From Acholoe squamosa (taxonomy: Eukaryota > Annelida > Polychaeta > Phyllodocida > Polynoidae): a DNA stretch of 64,000 nt. Of the stretch, positions 8,603 through 21,145 are shown piece after piece. The stretch covers positions 35,936,950-36,000,949 of the forward strand of contig OX439047.1 in NCBI GenBank assembly GCA_949317995.1, written 5' to 3'. The stretch's first letter is position 1. Every line of letters begins with the position of its first letter. The notes under the pieces are model-generated. The model was not told where the DNA came from and did no database searches. It saw only the letters and a list, made by a program, of their open reading frames with translations. Position numbers and translations under genes: made by a program.

Positions 8603-11600
8603 CTTGCATAACAAAGATTTGGGCATTATGCTTTTGAACATTTACAAGGGGATATACTTGAAGCAAAGATGACTAGTGAGCAAATACACATTTTTATATT
8701 GAGCATAGATCAAATCATGAAATACTATCGAGGATATGATTACTAGTATGTTAAAAACAAGTATTATATGATTCACCTTTTTATTTTTACAACTCTTAAG
8801 TATACATTTATATACAGACGTGGAACATAAAATCAATTATCATCTCTAGATCAATGGATGGGAAAATGCGATTTCCAGTAAACAAATCATGTATTATAAT
8901 GGAGACTAGACCAGAAGCATATACTAGATGGCAGTGAACTTCACCCTTCATCCAATTCACTCGCCAAAGAGACTCAAGTAGGAAAACATAACTTAAGCTT
9001 TGATAGTGTAACTGAACTAACACAAAATCTGCCCATACGGGATATTAACGGAGTTCGTGCCACACATTAAGTGGTCCAAACACAATCAAACACGTTCTTA
9101 TTTTGCTTTTCAGGATTTCCACCCAAACAAAACTCACATTTTGTCCCTTGTCGCCTTCTCCAATCTTCTCATCCAAAAGTGGTGCTTGAGAGGAATCTGC
9201 GGGAGAGAATTAAAAGTGAAAAACTAATTAAATCTATCAAGATCAATATTTTCTCCTTTTATCCTGCAAAGTGTTTCCCATATAAAATCTTCGTTGGCAT
9301 CAATTATTAGTTTGGGGCTTGATGGATATTGTGAGGTTTTGTCCCATGTTCTGTTATTTGTATTGAATTGTCCTATGATTATTTTCATAGGCGAAAGAAA
9401 TACATTGATGGGCGATTTGGTTTAGGCTGCATATTTGTGGGTTAGAAGGAGGCTATTCCTATTATCTGAAGCTATGTTGAACACAGATAATGATGCATAA
9501 TTTTAGGTCGATATCTGACATCAAACCTTTAGATCTTTAGATTCATTCATATGGTATCGATATAACGATGTTCATTGTGAGATTGTGGACTCTATTATGA
9601 AGCATTTACGGGACCCTTTTAATATCAAACTCTGGAGATAATGAACCAAAAGTGAATGCTTAATAAATCTAACGTCATATTCAAAAAGGCTTCAGTCCCT
9701 GAGGCTTAACTAGATTTTATTTTAAGAACTCAATTTCATGAAACCATGTATTCGCACTGTTAGTAGATATCAACATTTAGCCCTATGGTTAGTAGGAGGC
9801 AACCGTAGTTTTATAAAGTGTAACACAAATCTGACAATGAAAATCTTATAATTTATGAAGAGAAAAAGTCATTAAACAGAAGTATAACCACCAAAAGAAA
9901 ATCTCAACTCAAAAGAGAGACTTAAGTTATGAAAGGGTAGACAGAAACTTAAACAAAAGACATCTATTAAAATAAATTAATCTTACATCTAAAACTGTGA
10001 AATATCAAACATGAAATTGTATCCTTGTGTCGAGGAAATATCATGGTGTATATATTCCCACCAAAATCAGTCGTTTAGATACTATTGAAGTATGCGTTCA
10101 AGGTTTATGTTACAATCATTTTAAACAATTGTTGAAAACATGTGATGCTATAGTGGAACATTGACATATAACCTCCCTTTTCATAATCATAATTCTATCA
10201 AAGACTTTGAGAATAAACTGAACCACATTGGAAGCTTTCAGAGAAGTGTATTTGCGTACAGGGTGCTCTGTGTATGAACTCATAACGAACAAGTGTCCGT
10301 ACGGTGCTGCCACCTAGGTCTGTTTCTCCATACTACAAACCAGGGCGGCCACAGTAATAACTTACATAACTCATTATCCATACAGTTGACCACCGGAGCT
10401 CCAAGAATGCCTGAAATCATCATTTCACCAATATTTTAACAGGAATGTTTAGGTTTACTCTCATTTCTTTTCATCATCTAAGGCTGATGTATGAGTGAGA
10501 CGCATCAAAGGTCCTCTGGTGTAAAGTGGAAATTTATTCTGAACAAGGAACTGAAAATTGGATATGGTTAAAACCTGGAATGAAAATGAATCAGCTAGGT
10601 TTGATTTATATGGTCCTGTCTGACAATACCTGCTATTTTTCATACTATAATGCAAGTGCAGGTTATCAACTTGTAAGCACAGTATGGGAGAAACTGTAGA
10701 CTATTTTTAGGACAATAATAAAGCTAGATTACCACGACCATTATACATCAAGGAAAACATGTCAGATATTCAGGGTCAATACCATATGATTATCTGGGTA
10801 TCAGCATAACTATCGCAATAAACACTGCTCTAGTGTGGAAAAAAACAATCAGCAATGAAAAGAGCATTTCTTCTGGCTCATTCCTGCGCATTTGCACCAG
10901 CTTCGTTTGAATGACAAAGTTGATTTCCCAGGGCTAAAACAGAATAGGACACACGGCATAAAACCCGTAAGGATTCCCCCCTTTATGATTACAGAAATAA
11001 GTTATGTGATTATTCTCTAGTACGGCAGAAACCTAATTTCTGCAACCAACCCATCATGTCCGAGAAGACCAAGGTCAAAGTAATTGAATAGGGAGAGATA
11101 TAATCACCACGAAGGAGATATTGCAAGTAATATGGCTATAGCATAAACATTAAGCGTCATTTGTAATCCTTTATGGATGATGTAATTCTTTATTACGAGT
11201 TCATGTTCCATGTAAACAAAATGACAGACGACATTTATCGTGAATTCGGTTGTTCCCAATGGTGACAAGCGCCGATTTATGGCAGGAAATCCGCCCGGTG
11301 GGCCTTCGATCTTACGACTATAGGGTGGAACAAATGTGGGGGTGAAACAAAATCATGAGAAGGCCTAGCATGGACTAAATGATTTCCTTCCACTTTATGA
11401 AAAATAACAATGCGCCCCTCTCATTGAGGGAAAACATGAATTAGAATTTTATGAATTTAAGTCTACATTTTTCCTCCTTTCTTCTTGAAAAGAAAATATC
11501 AAAATAATGTAATGTTGTTCACTCGATTACACTGTTGGACAGACATACTTCATCTAATAAAGTCCTTGATGACCGTCCGAGGTATGGAAACCTTTCCAAC

Positions 11601-11898
11601 AAAGGCTGGTTATTGTTTGATAATCATAAACTAGGGAAAGGGGATGTATATTAATGCTATCACAGAATAGCTACGACTAAACAAAATATTCTGTAAAGGA
11701 CAGCAAAAATGAACTAAACCGAGCTCATGCACAGGTCATAAATGATGCAAAGTTTAGCTTAAAACCGTTCTCTGTAACTAACAGTAGTACAATGTATAAA
11801 AGATATGAAATACATATGGAACGTTTAGCTAAATTGACCCATCGGTGTTTCGATTAACGTCAGAATAAAGTTATCAACCTTTATGACAATGTACTCAC
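8603..11898 (-). other. Gene A intron between transmembrane and tail exons
   Basis: About 3.3 kb is AT-rich with no clear repeat family. A short exon of length 3n+2 may hide here to reconcile phases. The only suggestive stretch is a minus open frame at about 11331-11243 reading VPPYSRKIEGPPGGFPAINR. Its only acceptor (CTATAG) gives the wrong phase and no good donor follows, so it is not called. Confidence 0.55.
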
Positions 11899-12058
11899 CA
11901 GGGTTGAAGATCTTGGTGTCTTTAATCAGAGGTCGTTTGTAGGCGTTCCACCACGCCACAACGATGAGAGTGAATAGGAAGATAAGAACGGTGCCACCAC
12001 CTACAGCCAAAAGTATGAACTTGAGAGGCGACGCAGGTGGGACAGGAACGCTCTTGTA
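11899..12058 (-). CDS. Gene A transmembrane exon
   Basis: The acceptor TATCTGTTCCAG opens a 160-bp exon in phase 0, and donor CCTG|GTGAGT closes it in phase 1. The translation is YKSVPVPPASPLKF, then a hydrophobic helix of about 24 residues (FILLAVGGGTVLIFLFTLIV and VAWW), then NAYKRPLIKDTKIFNP. Positive residues after the helix put the C-terminal side in the cytoplasm, a type I topology. A GGG triplet in the helix could support helix packing. The phase fits the exon at 20510-20638 exactly. An alternative, weaker donor AAG|GTTGAT would end the exon at 11879 in phase 0, add GEYIVIK and join the tail exon directly. Confidence 0.85.
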
Positions 12059-12142
12059 CTGGAACAGATAAGACCGTCAAGGATGTTAGTTAGTGAACTG
12101 TTGATCAGAACGCAGATAATAATAATTTTACCTTTTACAATA

Positions 12143-12224
12143 TTCCATCTAGTGATAGCCCAGCAAATTGTCGTGAGTCCTCGTCAACCTGTGTGAAATG
12201 GCTCACACATGTCACTAGATGGAA
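12143..12224. repeat. Short inverted repeat, probable MITE relic
   Basis: Perfect 13-bp arms TTCCATCTAGTGA and TCACTAGATGGAA are separated by 56 bp. A nested smaller hairpin (GTGTGA...TCACAC) lies near the right arm. No target duplication is evident. Confidence 0.55.
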
Positions 12225-14443
12225 CACGACGTCGTTATAGCACACGATCACCAGGAATAGCAATTGCTATGCCAGGTGAGTCTAACACACAGTGGCAAAA
12301 GATGACGGAATGAGTTATCACTCAAAAAGGACTCATCAGTGATGACCAATCATGGCGACAGATGACGACAATTAGCTGGGAGATATGTGATATCATTTTC
12401 TTTTGTAGTCTAAAGCATAACAGGGGAACTACAAATGCAATACTCGATCACTACCGACTGCAAGCAACAGCACAGAGCTAACAATAAAAGAACAATCAAA
12501 ATGAGATGGCCAGAATTCCAATATTTCTCATTTACTATCCAATGCACATATTGATTTTGTAATAAAGAAATCGGATGTGGCATGAAGAATGAGTTGGTTC
12601 TACTTTTATAACTGTGCACTGCACATCGGATTAAAATTGACCTATGATTATTATGAAATTTGTGTCCCTTGATTCATCAAGAACATATAAATTTCTAAAA
12701 GTACACCAGCATTGCAATGTAGTGTAAACTGTTGACATATGTCTCCCCACACCTGGCTACAGGTGAACGGACTATGATATGTCATACCTGCAGCCAGAAT
12801 GGGACCGGTTCTCCCATCTCAGGTCACTAAGGTTAGCCCTAGAGGTCAAATACAAGAGACCTTGGGATTCAGATATACAGCTATGAGGTTACGGTTTGGG
12901 TTAAAGAGGCGTTAGTTGTAATAGGCAGTTTCTGTTTTTATATTTAGAACTGAAAGCTGAATTATCAGCAGGCTGTTGCGAAAGGATTGGGAATGTTCCG
13001 TCAGAAGTGCTATTCCCAATACGGAATTGACTCACCTCAGGGAACCAATTGCCTGTTGGGTTACCAAAAAGTAATCGGTCATAGAATTGGTTTAGGAGTG
13101 GCCAGGAATTAATGAATGGTTCCCAATTGAGAACCAATTTCTGGCTAGCTCCCTCCTCTGATTCTCTGGCCTACCTACTATGGTAATCATTCAGGTGGAG
13201 CCAATCATGGAGCCAGTTCCCCTTACCTTTTGCAACACAGTCTAATTCAGAGTAAGTCAATTCCATTAGTGTGTAAGGTAAGAATCAGTGTCTCAGGGTG
13301 GAGAATCAGGGGGAACTGGAAGGTGCATTAGCAACAGTGAGAATCAAAATCCAAATCATTTCGCAACGGCCTCCAGGGTGCCAGAAAAGGGAGGGGGTGC
13401 AGGGGAGCATGGTCCCCAGCCCAGACAAGGGGTGAGAGTAGGCCTATGTCATGCCCCCACCCCTGCCCCAACTTTGGAAACTAATATACATTTTATGTGT
13501 GACCTTGGTCATTTACTCACAAGCTGGCCTGTAATAGCAGGGGAAATGTCTACAAAATCGTCCCTCGGGGAATACTTCAAACTTTCTAAAAGGTCAAAGT
13601 GGTCAAAGTGTTTCACTTGCAATCCTCAGAATTGTAGACTCGCCCAAACTGATGCAGTTTGTCCCTCGCCATCAAAGTCACGTTCCCACTGCCTTGTTAT
13701 CTTTTGCTGCTGCCTTTAATTCTGTACAGGTGTGGTAGTCGTTCTCAGTGGCTCTGTTTCAATTTCACATTGCTCTTTGTATACCTTTTTGTCTACCGGA
13801 ATGCCATGCTATTCTTAAATTATAACAATGCCATGATTAACAGTAAATTAGACACATACTAAAAGCAGTATGAAAGGGCTAAATGAGAAATATACAGGAA
13901 GATCTGCATTTCCTACAGCTGGTAAGACTTTTCATGATACCAATGAGAAGAACAACAATACACATGTAAATTTAATACGAGCAGGGAACAATTGAATGCA
14001 AAGTCAGAAAGCATGTAAAGCCTGTAGGCCATGTTTAGGGTTTGGCATGCCCCGTCTCTCCTGCTGGCCATTTCTCATACCACCCACCGTCCAACAAGCA
14101 TGCACCCTATTTCCTCCAGCAATCTGTCTTCTATTAATATTCCCCGCACCCAAGAACAAGGCGGCCCATACACTGCCTGTACCACAACTCCCGCCCCTAT
14201 AAACCCCAGCATTATTAACTGGAAGGAGAAGCCCATCAGACAATAATTAAGGGTACCTTTTCCGGGTCTCTCCAGGGCCGCCATTAGCCTTGCTGCTACG
14301 GCACCAGCGTCGCCCCTCACTACCGATAAAGCACTGCGAGGCCAAGTTTGTCCATTTTCGCAGCTCACCCCTGGCGCCATCATGCGCCTGTCGGTGGTTA
14401 TAAATAAGCCTTCCTATTACCCACAAGACCCAGCGTATCACTC

Positions 14444-14632
14444 ACTTCCGGCCAGGCCATTGGCAGAATTCTTAACCGAGCCCCGACCGTCGTAGTTTCC
14501 CATCAGGGCTGGTCTCTTATATCCTCAGTGTCTAGAATCAATTTATATGTTTTCTCGTGAGTGCGCGAGATCAGGCGTGAAAAAGCGCGTTCTCCTGCGT
14601 GGTCTCGCGAGAGTGATATGACCCTTTGGCCA
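14444..14632. promoter_or_regulatory. Promoter-like cluster with TCTCGCGAGA
   Basis: An ETS-type ACTTCCGG at 14444-14451, inverted CCAAT boxes (CCATTGG at 14457-14463 and a plus-strand CCAAT near 14629) and the palindrome TCTCGCGAGA at 14603-14612 occur in a locally CpG-rich stretch. TCTCGCGAGA is an element of animal housekeeping promoters. The cluster lies inside a gene A intron; no associated exon was found. Confidence 0.4.
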
Positions 14633-15466
14633 ATAGATGTCGGTGAAGGAAGGAGCGGTGAGTCAAGGAACAAACAGGCCATGAGCTTTTAGCGCCATGT
14701 GATAAATTGATTTATTATTCTGAGGGCCAGGAAGCATATGTGGTCAACTCTCAAGCGTTTGGCCAAAATATAACAGAAGAAAGTAGTTCAGGATGTCTTG
14801 GTGGTTGGAAGTGGAGAGTGTACATCATAAACACCCTCTTTATGAGTTACTTCTGGGAGACCCATTGCTTGAACTATTTTCCTTATAGTTTGGAAATGTC
14901 GTTCACTTATGATATAATGAATTGCAAACCAGCCAGAAATTTTGACCGAATTTCTGAGGATTTACCACAGATGCCTTTGTTCAGAGGAAGGACCTACATG
15001 CATTAATTTCTAGTTGGACGTCCATGGGTGTATCCATGGACAGCTTCAGGAAAAATGAGACACGTGGGGAATTCCCTCTCATTATAAAAATGAAAAGCAT
15101 CTCGGTGCAGAAGAACCTATTTTAACCGATCTTAAAACTTAGAAATCCCCCCCCCCAAACATTCTCAACCGTCTAGAGATTTGCAAGTATGATAGATCAC
15201 TTTTTTTATATGAATGATATCATTCATGATGCAATACTCCATGGACCATGCTGATCAAACTGTAAGACCGTAATAAAGGTCCCAATATAAAACCCCGCCC
15301 TGTCACTATTTTCATTTTACTACTAGTGCTTCCCCATTCAAGAAACAGCTTTTCACTGGAAAGGAGGGGATGGTAAGCCACGGATGCTACAGACATCACC
15401 ACAAAACACATTCTATATAACCCTACAGCCCCCAACCTTCACATGCCTCTCCCATCACCAAAAGAA

Positions 15467-15566
15467 GCCGCCATCTTGTTCCCCGCCTTCTACATTAACC
15501 AATCAGCGTCCATCACGTGGCTACTTTCACACCTCCCTCAGCGGAGAGTTGTCCGGGTGCGCCAAT
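15467..15566 (-). promoter_or_regulatory. Candidate internal promoter of gene A (YY1, E-box, two CCAAT)
   Basis: GCCGCCATCTTG at 15467-15478 is the complement of the YY1 element CAAGATGGCGGC. CCAAT boxes sit at 15499-15503 (in ACCAATCAGCG) and 15562-15566, with CACGTG between them at 15514-15519. YY1 elements of this type usually lie just downstream of the start site in the sense direction. The CCAAT boxes then fall about 25-90 bp upstream for minus-strand transcription. On the minus strand the YY1 element contains an ATG opening a short frame MAASFGDGRGM. The cluster is about 3.4 kb upstream of the transmembrane exon, so it may start a short gene A transcript. Confidence 0.5.
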
Positions 15567-16231
15567 CACTGAGTGAGGCTTCTTGTCTCCGTTTGGGGCG
15601 AGTTCTACTGGAGAGTGTTGGCAGTCGATAAGTCAGGGGGACTGACAGTGGCGGATTTTTAACCCGCCACTGTTAACCCTTTAAAGGCCGCATCATGCAT
15701 TGATGCAACATACCTATTTGTTGTTTGGTCGATTCATATATGCACAACCAGATCCTACTGGTTAACCCTGGAAGGTTTGGAATAATGCACCAATGTAATG
15801 TTAGCCAGTACTTTATGATGGTGGAGATATATTTCTGATACATTTAGACGGTCAGTGTAACCACCTTGAACCCGTGATACAGTCATGTGCATAACAAATT
15901 TCAATAATCATTGATTATTATAGCAAGAAACTTACAACACACGAGGCAGTGTCTTCTTCGATAGGCTCTACTAGAGGAGACGATTAGGTTTATCGCTAAA
16001 TGGACGGCTCTGGTTTCCTCCCCCCCCAAAAAAAAAAACAACAACAAAACGCCAATGAGTATCTTAGGGTTGCCTTGAATTTCCTAAACTTTCATTTATA
16101 GTACCAGTAGTCACTTGCGAATTAAATATAGTATTTTGCACGATTATTTCAGACTTCTAGGTTTAAAAGCCTTTCAGTCCATATTGTTACCCAGGTTTGA
16201 AGGGTTTATCATCTGGTGGACTATTCCTCAA

Positions 16232-16243
16232 GGTCACGTGACC
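16232..16243. promoter_or_regulatory. 12-bp E-box palindrome
   Basis: GGTCACGTGACC is a perfect palindrome centred on CACGTG, matching the extended site of MITF/TFE and USF-type bHLH-ZIP factors. It stands alone in the gene A intron. Confidence 0.35.
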
Positions 16244-19200
16244 AATGACATCCCTACCTGGTGTATTAATGGACAGGGTTCCTAAGAGAGCCTCCACACT
16301 CAGGATCGGCATTTTGGGATAGGGGCAGTCTCGTCCGGTCGGGATTCAGGGAACTCCCTCTCTCATGTTTGGGGATTGTGGGTCCCCATATTCTGGGGAA
16401 TATTACTACGCACTGTACCTGCCTACATTTAACCACTACAGAAACCAGCGGCCAGAACTACTTTTACCAAACGCTGGTCTCCAGAGATGACTAATGCTAG
16501 TGGTCGAGCTAGGGCCAGATTGGGATAGGGGTGGGAAGGAGGTCAGGAGGGCCTAAGAGGTCTTCTGAAGGGTCTGTGGGTGGTATGGGAGTGGTACATG
16601 GACGGTAGTGGTTGGATGCATTTCTGGTGGTAGGAGGCGCTAGGGAAGCCAATGAGGGAAGGAAAGGGTGTGTGTGTGGGGGGGGGGGCATAGTTTGGGG
16701 ATATGCCTATTTATGGGTGGGGGTTGTATCAAGGTCAAACCTTGAAGCCAGAATGCAAAATCAAACACACACAGCCAACGTACGTTGCTTACAACCCTAA
16801 ACCCAATGCAATAACACCTCGATGGAATATGGCTGAAATCTTGATTTCAGACAGATCACTTCTAAAGGTCATATTGCATTATTTCCAGTCTGGCCATTGT
16901 ATGCACATGTTATTGTTTTTCATTGCTAAAATCCTTCAAGTACAGGCCTAAAGGATGTGTCTCTGTAAACCACCTAAACTTGGTATCTCAAAACAACATC
17001 GACCATCTCCATGCCAGATAACTAAAGAATAATCTCACAAGTGAACAGGATAATCCGGCCAAGCTAAAAGACACATTCTGCATTAAGCTGATATATGGAG
17101 AAGTAGAAACACATTACAATTACAACCCCCTCCCATGGGACTCCGGGTGTCTGTGACATTCACACATAATACTTTTACTGATTGCTTTGCTTTAAATGTC
17201 AGAAAGTGCTGTCGAATTCCTACACTGCCTGTATGCCTTGCCCTTTGAGGGATATGTGCTATGCCTATTGATCGTTATGGTGCGTAATTGTGACCCTAGC
17301 GAGTTATGCGCCAATGCTACATTCGTACATAATCAACCCTATGGGAATGATATATCAATTTACTATAATGGTATATCTCTGGAACTGTATTGATGCATTG
17401 TGGAGGCAATAACTCAGGACACGTAATGCCTCGCGCGACCCCTATAGGATCAAATCTCCCTTACTCTCTCCTTATCATATTTCGGACAATTTCCAACTTT
17501 GAGAAAATGATAACAAGGCAGTATCAATATTATCAGTCAAAGGTCTGTTTCATTCCCAGAGTTTTTATGTAATTGAAATATCAGGCAACAGTCATACGTT
17601 CAAATCAAAGTTAGCTATAATTGTTACGGTGTACGTGAGGGATTTTCAGTCAGCTATATGTGAAAGAGAGAACAGTTTGTCTGATTTTGTGGGAGGGTTT
17701 CATGATGGATGTACACGGGAGAACGAATTAAATCTAAATGAACGGGACTACATTTATCTTAAATCACAAATATCACTAGCAGAACTGAATGAAAATAAAG
17801 TTACCTGCTTACGAGAAGTTCTGATTATTTGAGGGAACAGTGATACTCACTTGAAGAGCCATGCAAAGTTATTCATCAGAATAACCCCGGAATAGTAAAT
17901 CCATATAATACGCATGATGCACAAAGTCGTTTGGCTGACAAAGTACCAATGTCATCTAGATAAGGCCTCCTTCCCACTCAATTTATGCCTGTACTCTAAT
18001 AGGGTTATATCTTTGAGGCTTTATCCCTGCACTTTCATACCGCGCCAAGCTATTTACAGCACATCGCTTTTATTTTTTTTAGAAAACAGTAAGAAGTGCT
18101 GTTCATACAAACCTTATGCCTCTACAGTGGATTGCCCCGTACCCAGTACATGGCAATGCACTGCATATTTACAATTGGGGTTCAGAGTGTAGAAATCATC
18201 CAGTATGGTGCCAGGATAAGTGAGTACAAAGGTTGTACATCACACGGAGTATTCCTCCATTCAATGTTTAAGGGAGGGTTGGGGCTCCTGAGGGTCTGGT
18301 GCTGGAGGAAGACTCTTTGTGTTTTACTACTGTGTTTACCGATTGTGGTATGGAGAGAGCAGAAAATAAAAGGACCAATGGGAGATGGTGATTCATTTTG
18401 AATGTTGGAAGATGCTTTTCTGAGAATTTTGAACAAGCAATTTTTTGTTGTCAGGATGCACCTGGGATTTGACAAAGGCAAGATTATGTGTCCCATTTCA
18501 CACTTTGTTATTCCGATAACAAAGAAAACACATCACTTTAATGTACATCTTTGGTATGCGTTCCCCCTCTTTATAATACATTTATAGGCAAGATTCTATA
18601 TTCGGTATTTATGAAAAGATATTCTTCACAAACCAGTGTTCCATATGGCATTATGTTTTGACTACCTTAGCCCAAAAACAACCCAACCATTAATCAATTT
18701 GATCCTCCTCTTAGATGACATAACTGGACAAAGAAGCAACAATTTACAACAAGAGATAGTCCCCAGGGCCGTAGAATTAGTCCAGCAACAAAGTGAAACT
18801 GATAATTAAATCTATAGAGCCGACAGGGGAGGAAGTAATGATCGTGCATCTAACACTCCCACGTGTCAGCCCGCCACTTCTAGGAACGTGATGCATTGTG
18901 CACTACCACACTTCCGCCAGGCTAAACCAATCGATCAGTACATAGAGCAGTGGTGATCGGGTGAGAGGGCCTGGGGTTTCTCCCAATGCTGGGCGTGCAG
19001 TGTTCCGCGCAGGGAGTGTGAGGCAAAGAAAGGGTAGTGTTCATGTCCGCTTAGACGTCTTCAACCGTCACTGACACGGGTCACTGGTTTCCTTTGCCGC
19101 GAGGGAACTGATATGATAAAATCTATTGAAGGCGAATGAGAGAGACAATGGAGGTTTTGTGTACTTTATTTTCTCCACACTCCAAATAGACGTTTTAGTC

Positions 19201-19559
19201 AATGCCCTGCGCCCTACTTACTGTACATTGCAACCTCCAGTGTAGACAACATTGCAACGCATTAATTTTCATATTAATTCATATCTGCCTTTCGAGGGAA
19301 TGATAACAGATTGGGGCAATCTGCACACACATTACACATATTATAAACGAATCATCAATGCAGCTCGATTATAGCGTGAATATACAGCAATATTGCTTCT
19401 TGATATAATTCGGCAGGTAAGCCAGGGATTCCTGTAATGATATAAAGAGATGGGCTTTGGCCTTGATTTGGCAATATGGTAAGTAGTCTAGGTGAGTGCC
19501 GGTACGTGGAGTAGCTACTGTATGGATAGTGGTTCTTTACCAATGCTATGTGATAAGAA

Positions 19560-20080
19560 GTGAATTAAAAGTGACCCTTTCTCATGGTTGCAATAGAAGC
19601 AGTACATGGAAACATGTTCTTAACCCTGGCTATAAGATGAGAAGTATATAGAAATTGACCCTTTATCCTGGTTCTAAGATAAGTAGTATATCAAAATTGA
19701 CCATTTACCCTGGCTCTAAGATAAGTAGTATATCAAAATTTACCCGTTACCATGGCTCTAAGATAAGTAGTATATCAAAATTGACCCTTTACCCTGGTTC
19801 TAAGATAAGTAGTATCAAAATTGACCTGTTACACTGTCTATAAGATAAGTAGGATATTACCTTTAAGTAAGTAGTATATGGAATTTGACCCTTTACCCTG
19901 TCTATAAGATAAGCAGTATATTACCTTTAGGTAAGTAGTATATGGACTTTGACCCTTTATCCTTGCCATAAGATAAGTAGTATAATGGCATTTGAGCCTT
20001 TACCCTGGCTATAAAATAAGTAGTATATGGAATTTGAGCCTTTACCCTGGCCATAAGGTGAGCAAGTAGTATATGGTGTG
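19560..20080. repeat. 42-bp tandem repeat
   Basis: About twelve degenerate units share AAGATAAGTAGTATAT and TTGACCCTTTACCCTGGC. The clearest units start at 19681 and 19723, 42 bp apart. Because 42 is a multiple of three, a 14-residue repeat frame (YPGSKISSISKLT) is open, but it is not a gene. Confidence 0.85.
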
Positions 20081-20509
20081 TGAGACCTATTGCAGTACTG
20101 TACTAGTGTAATGGGAATCGTGTCTTCAGGCTGGCTTGAACATTTACGGAATGATTATAGAAAATGACAATATATCCTGGCAGTGACAAGCGTGATATAT
20201 GGAAAATATATGCTTACTTATGTATACTTTCCTAATTGAAAATAGCATATCTTTATCCCTATCAATTTCTTATTTGGTCTGACTAATGAAAAAAAAAAAT
20301 TTGATAATACACCGGTGCATTCTAGCTTGTATCACTGAAAACCTGGAAGTTCCAAAACTAGTCAGTGATGATGACTTTAGGTCCTTGGGTTGACAATACC
20401 TAAAACAACTACCTTAGGTGGTCAAAATGACGACTTTAGGTCGTCAACCTGCATATTACAGTTAGAATTGAATATAGAATCAATACATAATGTTGGCGCT
20501 TTTACTTAC

Positions 20510-20638
20510 CATTTGCAGCAGAACAGAACTTTTGTAGTCTGTGTAGTTATGTTGGACGAGTGCGAGCTCATCAACATTGGGGGCTGTGATGTCCACATCA
20601 ATGTGAAAGGTGTCCGACTCGATAAACTCCACTGATCC
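20510..20638 (-). CDS. Gene A juxtamembrane ectodomain exon
   Basis: The exon is exactly 43 codons, phase 0 at both ends, with acceptor TTTGTGTGTTCTAG and a strong donor ATG|GTAAGT. The translation starts GSVEFIESDTFHIDVDITAP, continues NVDELALVQHNYTDYKSS and ends VLLQM. It contains one N-glycosylation sequon (NYT) and looks like alternating beta-strand sequence. It joins in phase to the transmembrane exon at 12058, so it encodes the last part of the ectodomain before the membrane. I do not recognise the fold; a SEA-type or other membrane-proximal beta domain is possible but unproven. Upstream exons were not found between here and 64 kb and may lie beyond the window. Confidence 0.8.
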
Positions 20639-20954
20639 CTAGAACACACAAAAGAGAGGATATTAGGACAAAATCTATAAGAAAATGAAAAAGAAATATC
20701 AGAGTATATCATCATAAGCAGGGTGATTATGTTCACTTATAGTTATGCATACGTAAAAGTAGTGACACACATACGAATGCTTTTTGATGGGTTTAATCAT
20801 GATAAAGTCAGAGAATGGGAATGGGGGACAGTTAGCTATCCACATAACCAGGCAAAAATAACCTGAACTCTATAGGCCCAACTGCATTGAACACAGGTGT
20901 GGACTGGTTGCCAGATTGAGTTTGCATAGGTGTTATCTATATATACTATAATAT

Positions 20955-21145
20955 AAGGGTGAGACAGTAAAGCACTTTTGCTGCCCTCTGTTGGTTCTAT
21001 TTGCTATGCATAGACCTTGATTACGGAGGTGAAGTGGGACTTTGCCAAAGTCCCTACTCACCTCTGTAATCGAGGTCTATGTATAGGAAATAGTTCACAG
21101 GGCATCTGACAGAGGGCAGCAAATGTTCTTTACTGTCTCACCCTT
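20955..21145. mobile_element. Foldback MITE of 191 bp
   Basis: Two arms of about 90 bp form an imperfect hairpin. The left arm starts AAGGGTGAGACAGTAAAG and the right arm ends with its complement CTTTACTGTCTCACCCTT. Inner matching blocks include TTGCTGCCCTCTG, CATAGACCT and GATTAC. No clear target duplication is seen. It lies just upstream of the gene A exon at 20638. Confidence 0.85.

Larger units (their letters stand above)
12059..20509 (-). other. Gene A 8.4-kb intron
   Basis: This phase-0 intron holds an inverted repeat (12143-12224), promoter-like clusters (14444-14632 and 15467-15566), a 12-bp E-box palindrome (16232-16243) and a 42-bp tandem repeat (about 19560-20080). A GC-richer stretch at about 18850-19090 carries one E-box-like CCACGTG. 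The segments 12.3-14.4 kb and 16.3-18.8 kb show only degenerate repeats and short chance frames. Confidence 0.65.

Noticed and set aside
11243-11331. Possible small gene A exon reading VPPYSRKIEGPPGGFPAINR
   Set aside because: The only acceptor gives phase 2 where phase 1 is needed, and no adequate donor follows.
13288-13719. 143-codon plus frame in a gene A intron
   Set aside because: No domain, no codon pattern unlike chance, and opposite strand to the surrounding gene.
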